A stretch of DNA of 64,000 nucleotides. Source: Simplicispira sp. 125 (GTDB lineage Bacteria; Pseudomonadota; Gammaproteobacteria; Burkholderiales; Burkholderiaceae_C). Below, piece by piece: positions 25,888 through 35,463 of the stretch (position 1 is the first letter of the stretch; each line of letters opens with the position of its first letter). Where the stretch lies: assembly GCF_003096555.1 (NCBI RefSeq), contig NZ_QEKM01000001.1, positions 3,596,001 through 3,660,000 of the forward strand, given 5' to 3'. Position numbers and translations under genes: made by a program. The notes below the pieces were generated by a model. It was not told the DNA's origin. It searched no databases and saw only the letters and a list, made by a program, of their open reading frames with translations.

Positions 25888-26774
25888 ACATTCTGCTCCT
25901 GGGCAAGGGTGGTCAGGTTGGCTGGGAATTGCAGCGCAGCCTGGCTGTGCTGGGCGATGTCACCGCGCTGGACTTTGACAGCCAGGAACACTGCGGTGAT
26001 TTTTCCAACCCTGCCGGGGTTGCCGACACCGTGCGAGCCCTGCGCCCGGACGTCATCGTCAATGCCGCAGCGCACACCGCCGTGGACAAGGCCGAGAGCG
26101 AGCCCGATCTCGCACGCCTGCTCAACGCCACCACGCCCGGCGTGCTGGCCGAGGAGGCCGCCCGCCTGGGCGCCTGGTTGGTGCACTACAGCACCGATTA
26201 CGTGTTTGACGGCAGCGGCACCCGTCCCTGGTTGGAAACTGACACACCCGCGCCGCTGAGCTGCTATGGCCGCACCAAGCTCGAAGGGGAGCAACTGATC
26301 CAGCAGTCCGGCGCCAGGCACCTGATTCTGCGCACCAGCTGGGTCTATGCGGCACGCGGCGGTAACTTTGCCAAGACCATGCTGCGACTGGCGCAGGAGC
26401 GCGACCGCCTGACTGTCATCGACGACCAGTGGGGCGCCCCCACAGGCGCCGACCTGCTGGCCGACGTCACGGCCCACGCCATTCGGCACCTGGCGCAGCA
26501 CTCCCAGGACGGCGGCCTGTACCATTGCGTGGCGGCAGGCGAGACCAACTGGAATTTGTATGCAAAAGAGGTTCTAACGCTTGCTGCACAAGCGCAACCA
26601 GCTATCAAATTGAAAGCGACTGAAGTGGCGCCTGTGCCCACCAGCGCCTTCCCCACGCCTGCCGTGCGGCCGCACAATTCGCGCCTGGACACCCGCCGCC
26701 TGCAAGCCACCTTTGGCCTGCGGCTGCCGCACTGGCGCGACGGTGTAGCGCGCATGCTCACCGAAATCCTTTGA
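25884..26774 (+). CDS. rfbD: dTDP-4-dehydrorhamnose reductase
   Basis: A 296-residue SDR that makes dTDP-L-rhamnose, the last step. GKGGQVG is the NADPH site, STDYVFDG and YGRTKLEGE carry the catalytic Thr and Tyr-x3-Lys, and [18 protein letters not shown] is the family C-terminal signature. The variable segment around residues 227-249 ([20 protein letters not shown]) is encoded by a repeat copy. It is coupled to rfbB and 10 bases from rfbA. Confidence 0.98.
   Translation: MNILLLGKGGQVGWELQRSLAVLGDVTALDFDSQEHCGDFSNPAGVADTVRALRPDVIVNAAAHTAVDKAESEPDLARLLNATTPGVLAEEAARLGAWLVHYSTDYVFDGSGTRPWLETDTPAPLSCYGRTKLEGEQLIQQSGARHLILRTSWVYAARGGNFAKTMLRLAQERDRLTVIDDQWGAPTGADLLADVTAHAIRHLAQHSQDGGLYHCVAAGETNWNLYAKEVLTLAAQAQPAIKLKATEVAPVPTSAFPTPAVRPHNSRLDTRRLQATFGLRLPHWRDGVARMLTEIL
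26568..26617 (+). repeat. short palindromic repeat, copy in rfbD
   Basis: AGGTTCTAACGCTTGCTGCA then CAAGCGCAACCAGCTATC and a closing GAAAGC. The stem CGCTTG-ctgca-CAAGCG is perfect. From AGGTTC to AGCTAT it is 37 bases, as in the intergenic copy at 53684-53740. It is the best preserved of the intragenic copies and is read in frame. Confidence 0.75.
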
Positions 26775-26784
26775 CGCACAGACC

Positions 26785-27681
26785 ATGACCGCACACACAG
26801 CGGCCCGCAAGGGCATCATCCTCGCCGGGGGTTCCGGCACCCGCCTGCACCCGGCCACGCTGGCCATCAGCAAGCAACTGCTGCCGGTGTACGACAAGCC
26901 CATGATCTACTACCCGCTGAGCACCCTCATGCTGGCGGGCATCCGCGACATCCTGGTCATCAGCACGCCGCAGGACACGCCGCGTTTCGAACAGTTGCTG
27001 GGCGACGGCAGCCAGTGGGGCATCAACTTGCAATACGCTGTGCAACCGAGCCCGGACGGCCTGGCGCAGGCCTTCATCATTGGCGAGCAGTTCCTGGGTG
27101 ATTCGCCCTGCGCACTGGTGTTGGGTGACAACCTCTTTCATGGCCATGACTTCCATGAGCTGCTCGGCAGTGCCGCGGCACGCTCCGAGGGTGCCAGCGT
27201 TTTTGCCTACCATGTGCACGACCCCGAACGCTATGGCGTGGCCGAGTTTGACGCCCAGGGCCGGGTGCTTTCTCTCGAAGAAAAGCCGGTGTCGCCTAAA
27301 TCCAGCTATGCGGTGACCGGTCTGTATTTCTATGACAACCAGGTGGTGGAGCTGGCCAAGGGCCTCAAGCCTTCTCCCCGTGGCGAGTTGGAAATTACGG
27401 ACCTGAATCGTTTGTATCTGGATCAGGCGCAACTCCATGTCGAAATCATGGGGCGAGGCTATGCCTGGCTGGACACCGGCACGCACGAAAGCCTGCTCGA
27501 AGCCAGTCAGTTCATCGCCACGCTGGAGCACCGCCAGGGCCTCAAGATCGCCTGCCCTGAAGAAATCGCGTGGCGCGGGCAGTGGATCGACAGCGAGCAA
27601 CTCCAGCGGCTGGCGCAGCCCTTGTCCAAAAATGGCTATGGCCAGTATCTGCTGCGCTTGCTCCAGGAAAAAATTTACTGA
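26785..27681 (+). CDS. rfbA: glucose-1-phosphate thymidylyltransferase
   Basis: A 298-residue nucleotidyltransferase, first step of dTDP-L-rhamnose synthesis. The N-terminus has the pyrophosphorylase signature [20 protein letters not shown], followed by [14 protein letters not shown], the metal/sugar-binding LGDNLFHGH and [20 protein letters not shown]. It lies in the rfbBDAC operon. Confidence 0.98.
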   Translation: MTAHTAARKGIILAGGSGTRLHPATLAISKQLLPVYDKPMIYYPLSTLMLAGIRDILVISTPQDTPRFEQLLGDGSQWGINLQYAVQPSPDGLAQAFIIGEQFLGDSPCALVLGDNLFHGHDFHELLGSAAARSEGASVFAYHVHDPERYGVAEFDAQGRVLSLEEKPVSPKSSYAVTGLYFYDNQVVELAKGLKPSPRGELEITDLNRLYLDQAQLHVEIMGRGYAWLDTGTHESLLEASQFIATLEHRQGLKIACPEEIAWRGQWIDSEQLQRLAQPLSKNGYGQYLLRLLQEKIY

Positions 27682-27689
27682 ACCCCGCC

Positions 27690-28241
27690 ATGCAAGCCAC
27701 CCGCCTCGCCATCCCCGACGTCATGCTGATCGAACCCAAGGTGTTCGGTGACGCCCGCGGATTTTTCTTTGAGAGCTTCAACCAAAAAACCTTCAACGAC
27801 GCAACGGGCACCGACCACCAGTTTGTGCAGGACAACCACAGCCGTTCATGCCGTGGCGTCCTGCGTGGCCTGCATTACCAGGTGTCTCCCAAGGCGCAGG
27901 GCAAGCTGGTGCGCGTGGTGCGGGGTGCGGTGTTCGATGTGGCGGTGGATATCCGCCAGGGCTCACCGACTGCGGGGCAATGGGTGGGTGTCGAACTGAC
28001 GGAAGACAACTATCGTCAACTCTGGATTCCTCCGGGACTCGCCCACGGTTTTCTGGTGCTGTCCGAGTCGGCCGATTTCGTTTACAAAACGACCGATTAC
28101 TACAGCCCGCAGCACGAGCGCTCCCTGGCGTGGAACGATCCGCAGTTGGCCATCGCTTGGCCGGACCTGGGCAAGGCGCCGGTGCTGTCCGGCAAGGACC
28201 TTGCCGGTCTGAGCCTGGCCGCTGTTCTGGCTGGTGCCTGA
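27690..28241 (+). CDS. rfbC: dTDP-4-dehydrorhamnose 3,5-epimerase
   Basis: A 183-residue cupin, third step of dTDP-L-rhamnose synthesis. The signature blocks are DARGFFFESFN, the catalytic-His-containing RGVLRGLHYQ, and the proton-donor region ESADFVYKTTDYYSPQHE. The start lies eight bases after the rfbA stop. Confidence 0.98.
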   Translation: MQATRLAIPDVMLIEPKVFGDARGFFFESFNQKTFNDATGTDHQFVQDNHSRSCRGVLRGLHYQVSPKAQGKLVRVVRGAVFDVAVDIRQGSPTAGQWVGVELTEDNYRQLWIPPGLAHGFLVLSESADFVYKTTDYYSPQHERSLAWNDPQLAIAWPDLGKAPVLSGKDLAGLSLAAVLAGA

Positions 28242-28257
28242 TGGCGCGCGTTACCCC

Positions 28258-29433
28258 ATGCTGGACCGAGACGCCAAGCCTGCAGTGACCAGCAGCAGCG
28301 GGCTACCGATGACCTGCGAACCTGCGTCGCAATCGCCCCTGCGAATCGCCCTCATCGGTACTGACGGTCTGCCTGCCCGCTATGGGGGCTTCGAAACCTG
28401 CGTGGCGGAGCTTGCTCCTCGGCTGGTGGCGCTGGGACACCAGGTCGAGGTGTTTGGCTCCTCCATCGGGCGCGGTTCGCGGGCGGCCGATCGGTCGGGG
28501 CTGCGCCATCGATACCTGCCCTTGCGGGCCAACGGCCCTGCTTCGGTGCCCTACGATCTGCTCAGTTTCCTGTTCAGCTTGCGCCGTTGCGATGCCGTCG
28601 TCGTCATGGGTGTTTCTGCCGGTGTGTGCATGCCGCTCATGCGCTGGCTCGCGGGCACCAAGCGCATCGTGGTGAATGTGGATGGCCTGGAGGCCCGGCG
28701 CAGCAAGTGGCGGGGGTTGCCGCGCGCATTTTTGCGTCTGAGCGAGCGGCTCGCCATCCGCCACGCCCATCAGGTCATCAGCGACAACCAGGGCATTGCG
28801 GACATCGTTGCCAGTACCTATGGCCGCGCCAGCACCATCATCCCCTACGGGAACGACCATGTGCAGCCCATCGAATCGGAGCAGGCACGGGCGTTGGTGC
28901 GCCAGCGCTTCGGGCTGGAGCCCGGGTGCTATCTCTTGACGGTCGCCCGTATTGAGCCGGAGAACCAGATCGCCGAAATGATGGAAGCCGCACTGGCTGG
29001 CGGCGTCGAATGCTACGTTGTCGTCGGCAACTTCAGTACCACCGCTCTGGGGCAGCAACTGCAGCAGCGCTACCGTGAAGAACCGCGTATCCAGTGCATC
29101 GATGCACTGTTCGAGCCGCAGGCGCTTGCGGCCCTGCGTGCAGGTTGCCGCCTGTACCTGCATGGCCACAGCGTCGGCGGCACCAACCCTTCGTTGATCG
29201 AAATGCTGCCTTACCACCGTCCGATTCTGGCATTCGACTGCATATTCAATCGCTACACCCTGGCGGACCAGGGAGGTTACTTCGCCAGTGCCGCCGCGCT
29301 GGAGCAATGCCTGCGCACACCGGACCTACAGGCTTGGACGCCGCAGCCCGACGATCCGGCGTTCGCGCGCTATCGCTGGACTGCCATTGCACGGGCCTAT
29401 TCCCGGCTTTGCCAGCCGGAGGTGATGGCATGA
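28258..29433 (+). CDS. glycosyltransferase (DUF1972/GT4 type, probable rhamnosyltransferase)
   Basis: A protein of about 391 residues with the GT-B fold. The N-terminal DUF1972 signature reads IGTDGLPARYGGFETCVAEL, and the C-terminal GT4 half has VARIEPENQIAEMMEA and HGHSVGGTNPSLIEML. Proteins of this type act in rhamnose- or fucose-containing surface polysaccharides. The start is uncertain: ATG 28258 is listed, ATG 28309 (17 codons later) is close to the conserved fold, and GTG 28234 overlaps rfbC. It directly follows the rhamnose genes, which suggests dTDP-Rha as donor. Confidence 0.88.
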   Translation: MLDRDAKPAVTSSSGLPMTCEPASQSPLRIALIGTDGLPARYGGFETCVAELAPRLVALGHQVEVFGSSIGRGSRAADRSGLRHRYLPLRANGPASVPYDLLSFLFSLRRCDAVVVMGVSAGVCMPLMRWLAGTKRIVVNVDGLEARRSKWRGLPRAFLRLSERLAIRHAHQVISDNQGIADIVASTYGRASTIIPYGNDHVQPIESEQARALVRQRFGLEPGCYLLTVARIEPENQIAEMMEAALAGGVECYVVVGNFSTTALGQQLQQRYREEPRIQCIDALFEPQALAALRAGCRLYLHGHSVGGTNPSLIEMLPYHRPILAFDCIFNRYTLADQGGYFASAAALEQCLRTPDLQAWTPQPDDPAFARYRWTAIARAYSRLCQPEVMA

Positions 29434-30353
29434 ATGCCAATCCGTCCACGGTGGTTGCGGCCTGTCAAGGGGTATCGGTCGCCGCGGTGATCGTGACGTT
29501 CCAGCCCGACTGTGACGCCCTCCTGGCGCAGATCGAAGCCTTGCGTCCACAGGTGGCGCACATGGTGATCGTGGACAACGCCTCGACGGTGGATCTGCCC
29601 GCCTGGCGCCGGGAGGCGGTTCCGCAGGTCGATGCCGTGTTACGCATGGAGCGCAACCTGGGAATTGGCGGTGCGCAGAATCGCGGAATCGACTGGGCGC
29701 GTGTGCAGGGCGCCAGCCATGTGCTGCTCATGGACCAGGACAGCGTCCCCGCTGCCGACATGGTCGCCCAGCTTCTTGCCGCATTGCAGGAGCGCCCCGA
29801 CGCAGGTGCCGCCGGTCCGCTGCATGCTGACCCACGTCAGCCCATCGCGCATTCTCCTTTTGTATGGCTCGATGGCCTGCGTTTTCGCAGACTTCTCTGC
29901 ACCGCAGGAACGGTGCACGTGGTAGACCACCTGATTGCATCAGGCTGCCTGATTCCGATGCCTGTGCTTGAGCAGGTGGGCGCCATGCGAGAAGACTGGT
30001 TTATCGACTTCGTGGACGTGGAATGGAGCCTGCGCGCCCGCGCTGCCCGCTGGATGCTGCTGGGCGTCTGCTCTGCGCGCATGGTGCATGCGCTCGGGGG
30101 CCCCCCCATTGTGTTCATGGGGCGACGGTTTCTGGCGTATCCGGCATGGCGGCACTACTTTCAGGTGCGCAATGCCGTGCTTCTGTACCGCCAGCCCTTC
30201 GTACCCTTGCGTTGGTCGCTGGCGTCTGCCTGGCGGCTGTTGATGAAAATCGGTTTCAATTGTGTGGCCGGGCGCAGCCGTTGGCAGCACTTCAAGGCTA
30301 GCGTGCGCGGACTCTGGGATGGTGCGCGTGGGCGGGTGGGCGCTTCATGGTAA
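29430..30353 (+). CDS. glycosyltransferase family 2 (rhamnosyltransferase-like)
   Basis: A 307-residue GT-A protein. VIVTFQPD opens the nucleotide-binding fold, VIVDNAS follows, and the metal-binding DXD-type motif is LLMDQDSVP (about residue 102). DVEWSLRARAARW is the ED-like catalytic-base region of rhamnosyltransferases such as RfbN/RhlC relatives. It overlaps the previous glycosyltransferase (ATGA). It ends the rhamnose operon. Confidence 0.9.
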   Translation: MNANPSTVVAACQGVSVAAVIVTFQPDCDALLAQIEALRPQVAHMVIVDNASTVDLPAWRREAVPQVDAVLRMERNLGIGGAQNRGIDWARVQGASHVLLMDQDSVPAADMVAQLLAALQERPDAGAAGPLHADPRQPIAHSPFVWLDGLRFRRLLCTAGTVHVVDHLIASGCLIPMPVLEQVGAMREDWFIDFVDVEWSLRARAARWMLLGVCSARMVHALGGPPIVFMGRRFLAYPAWRHYFQVRNAVLLYRQPFVPLRWSLASAWRLLMKIGFNCVAGRSRWQHFKASVRGLWDGARGRVGASW

Positions 30354-30506
30354 ATTGCACGGCTTTTCGGATGGGCGCTGCTGCTGAAGGCAGGCCTTGA
30401 ACAGAAGAAGAAAAAATGAGCCAGGTGATATTTGACGGACTGGCTGCATATTGCTTTCAAAACTACCGTACGGTCAATTCAGAATATTCAGAAACAGGTG
30501 CGGAAA

Positions 30507-32225
30507 ATGAATGCTATGGCTGAGGTAGGTCCAGTGAAAAATCAGGAAAAAAAGTACCTGAGAATTGGGGAAATGCTGCTCGCGGCGCAGAAAATTTCCC
30601 GCAACGATCTGGACCGTGCGCTGGAGGTGCAACGTTCGATGGGGGGACGTCTAGGACGTCTGCTAGTCAATCTCGGCATTGTTTCTGAAATCGATGTAGC
30701 TGTCGCCCTCTCGCAGCAAGCGGGTTTGCCACTGGTGCGGACCGACCATTTTCCAGAAAACAAACCGGAAACATCCCGACTCAATACGAGTTTCCTGCTG
30801 GCCAATGATTTACTGCCGCTGGGTGATTCAGATAACCCGGAGTTAGTTCCTGCGTTTGCTTGTCCCGATCCAAAAAGTCCGTCTCTGAAAAATGCCTTGA
30901 TGCTGGTGTTTGGCAAGGAGCCGGATATTTATTTCGGACTGGAATCCGAAATATCCACACAACTCAATGCTTGGTACCTCCAGGATGCGGCCGAAGACGA
31001 TCTGGAGGTTGATGGTCAACCTGCAGCGGAGGAGTTCATCGAGCATCTTCGGGACATGGCCTCCGAGGCGCCGATCATCCAGCGCGTGAACCAGATTCTT
31101 TCGCAGGCGGTGGTTGCCCAGGCGTCGGATATTCACATCGAAACGTATGAGGATCAGTCGGTTGTCCGCATCCGGGTGGATGGAGAGCTGTTTCCCATCG
31201 ACGAAATCGACAACAAGGATGCCCCGGCCGTCGTTTCACGCATCAAGATCCTTTCGCAACTCGATATTGCCGAACGCCGCATGCCGCAGGACGGGCGCAC
31301 CAAACTGCGGGTGCACGGCAAGGAGATGGACGCGCGGGTTTCCACCATCCCCACCATGTTCGGGGAATCGGTGGTCATGCGCCTGCTCGAAAAGAATTTT
31401 GACCTCCTGTCCCTGGAAAGCCTGCATTTCACTCCGCCGACCTTGCAATCCCTGCGCCAGTTGTTGAGTGTGCCGCATGGCATCCTGCTCGTGACAGGCC
31501 CCACGGGGTCGGGAAAATCCACCACGCTGTATGCGTCACTGCAAGAACTCGAAGGTGAAAACCTGAAAATTCTTACAGTGGAAGATCCGGTGGAATACCG
31601 GTTGCAGTGGCTTAACCAGGTGCAGGTGCAGCCCCAGATCGGCCTGACCTTCGCCAAGGTGCTGCGCTCGTTCCTGCGACAAGACCCGGACGTCATCATG
31701 ATTGGTGAAATGCGGGACGGGGAAACCGCCGAAATTGCGGTCCAGGCGGCACTGACAGGCCATATGGTCTTGTCCACCTTGCATACCAACAGCGCCCTGG
31801 GAGCCATTGTGCGGCTCATCAACATGGGTGTGGAGCCGTACCTCATCACGGCTTCCGTGATCGGGGTGCTTGCGCAGCGTCTCGTGCGCAAGCTCTGCGA
31901 CGATTGCAAGACCCTCCTGCTGCCGGATCAGGCGCAGGCAGCAGCGGCCTCGCTGGGCGCATCCGTGGGTGAAGGGCAGACGCTTTACCGCTCGGTGGGT
32001 TGCCCCAACTGCCGCGGAACGGGCTATCGGGGACGGCTGGCCATCCATGAATTGCTGCTGCTCACCGAAGACATGAAGCGCAAGGTGCTGGAGCAAGGTT
32101 CCTCTATCAATGGTAGCGAGGGCACTTATGCCGGCGGGAACTTGTTGCAGGACGGCGCCACCAAGGTAGGCTTGGGGCTGACCACTGCAGAGGAAGTGCT
32201 GCGCGTTGCGCGTCAAAATGACTGA
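30507..32225 (+). CDS. gspE: type II secretion ATPase GspE
   Basis: A 572-residue cytoplasmic ATPase that drives pseudopilus assembly. Residues 35-170 form an MshEN/GspE N-terminal domain, and the ATPase core starts near 200. Walker A is GPTGSGKST (about 331-339); the Asp box and Walker B are around DPDVIMIGEMRDGETAEIA; the His box is TGHMVLSTLHTN. The tetracysteine zinc motif CDDC...CPNC (about 464-502) is present. ATG 30507 is chosen; the TTG upstream at 30432 gives an unconserved extension. First gene of the gsp operon, after a 153-base gap in which I see no convincing promoter. Confidence 0.97.
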   Translation: MNAMAEVGPVKNQEKKYLRIGEMLLAAQKISRNDLDRALEVQRSMGGRLGRLLVNLGIVSEIDVAVALSQQAGLPLVRTDHFPENKPETSRLNTSFLLANDLLPLGDSDNPELVPAFACPDPKSPSLKNALMLVFGKEPDIYFGLESEISTQLNAWYLQDAAEDDLEVDGQPAAEEFIEHLRDMASEAPIIQRVNQILSQAVVAQASDIHIETYEDQSVVRIRVDGELFPIDEIDNKDAPAVVSRIKILSQLDIAERRMPQDGRTKLRVHGKEMDARVSTIPTMFGESVVMRLLEKNFDLLSLESLHFTPPTLQSLRQLLSVPHGILLVTGPTGSGKSTTLYASLQELEGENLKILTVEDPVEYRLQWLNQVQVQPQIGLTFAKVLRSFLRQDPDVIMIGEMRDGETAEIAVQAALTGHMVLSTLHTNSALGAIVRLINMGVEPYLITASVIGVLAQRLVRKLCDDCKTLLLPDQAQAAAASLGASVGEGQTLYRSVGCPNCRGTGYRGRLAIHELLLLTEDMKRKVLEQGSSINGSEGTYAGGNLLQDGATKVGLGLTTAEEVLRVARQND

Positions 32226-33426
32226 TTTTCAATACGATGGAGTGACGTCCGAGGGCAAGCCATGCCAGGGCAGTGTTCGCGCGCCGAATGTGGACACTGC
32301 CCGATTGCGGCTGATCGGGCAGGGCATCACGCCGGTGCGCCTCACGGGGGGCGAGGCGGCCCCTGCCCAGGGCATGGAGCAAAGCCGCAGCGCAAAGCTC
32401 AAGCGCCAGGACATCCTGTTTTTCAGCCGGGAGATGGCACACCTCAAGCAGGCCAACATGCCGCTGGACAAAGCTTTGGCCATGCTCAAGGAGATGGCGG
32501 CCACCGATGCATTGAGGGCGTTCATCAGCAAGGTCGAAGAAGGGGTGCGAGGAGGCAAATCGCTATACCAATCCTTGCTGCCTTTCGAGCGGGACCTGGG
32601 GCGCCAGTACCTCGTCCTGATCCGGGCAGGGGAGACATCGGGTTCCCTGCATGTGGTCATGAAGGAACTCACGGTGCAACTGGAGGCGCAGGACAAGCTT
32701 CGGAACTATGTCATCTCCTCCATGACCTACCCCATCATCCTGCTGGTGGTGGCGGTACTCTCCGTGGTGCTGCTGTTGGCATTCGTTGTTCCGCAGTTCC
32801 GGGAAATCTTTGATTCCATGGGGGATGCGCTGCCCTATTCGACCCAACTGGTCGTCAATCTTAGCGACCTGATCCGGTCCCACTGGATGCTCATCCTGCT
32901 GGGCGTGACCATGCTTTTCTTTTTATTGTCCCGCTGGGTTGCCACCGCAGCGGGGCGCATGCAGCTTGACACCATGCTGCTCGACATGCCGCTGTTCGGG
33001 AAAGTCGTCAAGAATCTCCAGTTTGCCGTTTATTTCCGGACCTTTGGTATTTTGTTGCAGCGAGGTGTTCCCATGGTCGATGCCTTGCGCATCGCCGTTG
33101 ATACCTTGACCAATGTGGCCCTGCGCAAAGACATTGAGCCCCTGGTCGGCATCGTGAAAACAGGCAAGCGGCTTTCCACCGGATTTGTGTCACCCCATTT
33201 CAAAAAAACCACTGCCCCCCAATTGATACGCGTGGCCGAGGAAACTGGGCAGCTCGACAGCACCTTGCTCAGTCTGGCCGATCGCTATGAGGACGAAGGG
33301 CGGCGCACTATGGGCCGCGTTCTGGCGGCCATGGAGCCCCTCATCATCATCATTCTGGGGGCGTTTGTCGCTTTCATCATCATCGCCATCCTGGGTGGCG
33401 TGCTGTCGATCAACGACACCATCTGA
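32218..33426 (+). CDS. gspF: type II secretion inner-membrane platform GspF
   Basis: A 402-residue polytopic platform protein with two cytoplasmic T2SSF helical domains (about 65-190 and 270-390), each followed by membrane helices (about 170-195, 225-245 and 375-397). The family text LIRAGETSGSLHVVM and IRVAEETGQLDSTLLSLADRYEDE is clear. It overlaps gspE by eight bases. Confidence 0.97.
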   Translation: MTDFQYDGVTSEGKPCQGSVRAPNVDTARLRLIGQGITPVRLTGGEAAPAQGMEQSRSAKLKRQDILFFSREMAHLKQANMPLDKALAMLKEMAATDALRAFISKVEEGVRGGKSLYQSLLPFERDLGRQYLVLIRAGETSGSLHVVMKELTVQLEAQDKLRNYVISSMTYPIILLVVAVLSVVLLLAFVVPQFREIFDSMGDALPYSTQLVVNLSDLIRSHWMLILLGVTMLFFLLSRWVATAAGRMQLDTMLLDMPLFGKVVKNLQFAVYFRTFGILLQRGVPMVDALRIAVDTLTNVALRKDIEPLVGIVKTGKRLSTGFVSPHFKKTTAPQLIRVAEETGQLDSTLLSLADRYEDEGRRTMGRVLAAMEPLIIIILGAFVAFIIIAILGGVLSINDTI

Positions 33427-33450
33427 CTATTTTCATTCAAGGAATTCGCC

Positions 33451-33900
33451 ATGAAAAAACATATCAATGACAACGCGGCAAATGTGTTCCTGCGAGCGCG
33501 CCGTTCTGCGGGCTTTACCCTGATCGAACTGCTCGTGGTCCTGGTCATCCTGACCCTGCTGGCAGGGTTGGTGGGCCCCAAGGTGCTCGACCAGTTGGGC
33601 GGAGCCAAGTCCAAGACGGCACGGGTACAGATCGCCGAAATCGAGCAAAGCCTTGATCTCTTCAAACTGGACGTGGGCCGCTATCCCAATGATGCCGAAG
33701 GCCTTCGCGCCCTGACCGACCGCCCCGCCACGGCGCCTGGCTGGAATGGTCCCTATCTGAAAAAGGGCTTGCCCGCCGACCCCTGGGGTGCCACCTACCT
33801 GTACAAAAATCCCGGGCGCAACAATGCGCCAGACATCTTTTCTCTGGGCGCGGACGGTAAACCTGGTGGCGAAGGGGATAGCGCCGATATCTACAACTGA
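33451..33900 (+). CDS. gspG: major pseudopilin GspG
   Basis: A 149-residue main subunit of the pseudopilus. The prepilin site is SAG-FTLIELL, with cleavage after Gly21 and Glu at +5 (Glu26). The C-terminal part has the GspG text YPNDAEGLRAL and GPYLKKGLPADPWG, and a calcium-loop-like segment SLGADGKPGGEGDSADI. No prepilin peptidase (gspO/pilD) is in the window. Confidence 0.97.
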   Translation: MKKHINDNAANVFLRARRSAGFTLIELLVVLVILTLLAGLVGPKVLDQLGGAKSKTARVQIAEIEQSLDLFKLDVGRYPNDAEGLRALTDRPATAPGWNGPYLKKGLPADPWGATYLYKNPGRNNAPDIFSLGADGKPGGEGDSADIYN

Positions 33901-33944
33901 AGTTGCGGTCGCGTCATCACCCCGTGTCTGGTGAACTGATCCGC

Positions 33945-34430
33945 ATGCGCAACCGTGCACCAGGGGTACGCCACCGAGGTGCCGGCTTCACCTTGCTGGA
34001 GCTGCTGGTGGTGCTGGTGCTTGCTGCCCTCACCGTTTCCGTGGTGGGCGGCGGCGCCCAGTCCTTCATGGAGCGGGCGCGCTATCACCAGACCGTCCGC
34101 GAAGTGGCCACCCATCTCAGTCAGGCGCGTGCCCTGTGCGTTCAGGAGGGCCGGGTCGTGGTCGTGATCTACGAGCCGCTGACCCGGCAGCTCAGGGTGG
34201 ATGGACAGCCGCCTATGGACATCCCCGCGCCACTGGAGGTGGAGTGGGAGGCTGCCGAACGCCTTCCCAAGGATGCTTCCTTGGCGGGAGAGCCGCTCTT
34301 TGTGTTCAATGCTGATGGGGGCGCCCGTGGCGGCAGGCTGGCGGTCTTGCGCGCCGGCCGGGGTGTGGCGTTTCGCGTGAACTGGCTGTTTGGCACCATT
34401 GAGCAAGCCGCAGTCGTGGCCCGTTCATGA
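33945..34430 (+). CDS. gspH: minor pseudopilin GspH
   Basis: A 161-residue minor pseudopilin with the prepilin site GAG-FTLLELL (cleavage after Gly14, Glu19). A GspH/FimT-type beta domain follows (RVVVVIYEPLTRQLRVDG, EPLFVFNADGGARGG). The ATG at 33945 is 44 bases after gspG; an earlier TTG would give a long unconserved leader. It overlaps gspI by four bases. Confidence 0.93.
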   Translation: MRNRAPGVRHRGAGFTLLELLVVLVLAALTVSVVGGGAQSFMERARYHQTVREVATHLSQARALCVQEGRVVVVIYEPLTRQLRVDGQPPMDIPAPLEVEWEAAERLPKDASLAGEPLFVFNADGGARGGRLAVLRAGRGVAFRVNWLFGTIEQAAVVARS

Positions 34431-34855
34431 ACCGTACGCGCCCTCTCTTGCGCGCATTGCGCGCACCAGCCCGCCAGCAAGGGTTCAGCCTGCTCGAAGC
34501 GCTGGTTGCCATGGCCATTGCTGCCATGGCTCTGGGTACGCTCTACCGGACCGTGGGCCAAAGCTCGAAGAACGTGGTCGATGTCGGTGCGCGGGTGGAG
34601 GCGGCGCTGGTGGCCAGGTCGGCGCTCGCTTCTGCAACCTACGCCGAAGACCTCGAGCGGCAACCGACCGGGCAGGCCGGCGCCTGGTATTGGAGTGTGC
34701 AGGTGTCTCCTGAACAGGCGCAGCTGAACGAGGTGGATGGGCGGCCTGCAGGGGCGCTGCCGGTCGCCAAGGTCACGGTCCATGTCGCGCATGCGAAAGA
34801 CGGGCCCACGGTGTTGGTCTGGACGACCTGGAAACCCTATCGGGCGGCGCCATGA
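34427..34855 (+). CDS. gspI: minor pseudopilin GspI
   Basis: A 142-residue minor pseudopilin. The prepilin site is QQG-FSLLEALVAMAI (cleavage after Gly19, Glu24). The C-terminal domain ends with the GspI-like VAKVTVHVAHAKDGPTVLVW. It is coupled to gspH and gspJ by ATGA overlaps. Confidence 0.93.
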   Translation: MNRTRPLLRALRAPARQQGFSLLEALVAMAIAAMALGTLYRTVGQSSKNVVDVGARVEAALVARSALASATYAEDLERQPTGQAGAWYWSVQVSPEQAQLNEVDGRPAGALPVAKVTVHVAHAKDGPTVLVWTTWKPYRAAP

Positions 34856-35463
34856 ACCGTTTGGTCCGACCATCGAGCCGTGGTTTCACGTTGCTCGAAC
34901 TGCTCATCGCCCTGGCCATCACCGCTGCGGTTGTGACATTGATGTTTGCGGGTTTTGGCGTGATAGGGCGCACCGAAGAGCGCAACCAGCGCCTGATCGA
35001 TCGTACCGAGCATATGCTGGTGGTCAGCCAGTGGCTGGGGCGCAAGTTTGACACCCTGCGTTTGCTGAGCCGCAAGGACGGCGCTTCCATCGTGAATTTT
35101 TTCAGCGGCACTGCGGCAGGCGCCATTTGGGTGGCGCCGCTTCCGGAGCGTGGCGAGGCCGGGGGCTTGTATGTGTTTCGCATCACGCCGCTGCGGCATG
35201 AGGATGGGCGGATCGACCTGTCTGTGGAAGCGCTGCCGTACGATGGGGCGCCGACGGCCCTGGACTGGAATCGTGCCCTGCGCGAAACTCTGCTGAAAGA
35301 TGTGCAGACCCTGCAGTGGTACTACCAGGATGGCCGCACCAGCCAATGGGTGCAGCAATGGGAAGCGGGTCGGGAGCAGTACCCTGCGCGCATCAGGGTC
35401 GAGATTGCCGATGAGCGTGGTGACTGGCCTGCCATGGTTTTTGCTTTGGCGAGGGCGCGATGA
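34852..35463 (+). CDS. gspJ: minor pseudopilin GspJ
   Basis: A 203-residue minor pseudopilin with the site SRG-FTLLELLIALAI (cleavage after Gly11, Glu16). The C-terminal half carries VQTLQWYYQDGRTSQWVQQW and ARIRVEIADERGDWPAM, as in GspJ. It belongs to the tip complex with GspI and GspK. ATGA overlaps on both sides. Confidence 0.93.
   Translation: MNRLVRPSSRGFTLLELLIALAITAAVVTLMFAGFGVIGRTEERNQRLIDRTEHMLVVSQWLGRKFDTLRLLSRKDGASIVNFFSGTAAGAIWVAPLPERGEAGGLYVFRITPLRHEDGRIDLSVEALPYDGAPTALDWNRALRETLLKDVQTLQWYYQDGRTSQWVQQWEAGREQYPARIRVEIADERGDWPAMVFALARAR

Noticed and set aside
30416..30523. 35-codon ORF (MSQVIFDGL...) just before gspE
   Set aside because: It has a purine-rich sequence before its ATG, but it overlaps the gspE start in another frame and resembles nothing known; it could be a leader peptide, yet the support is too thin to list.
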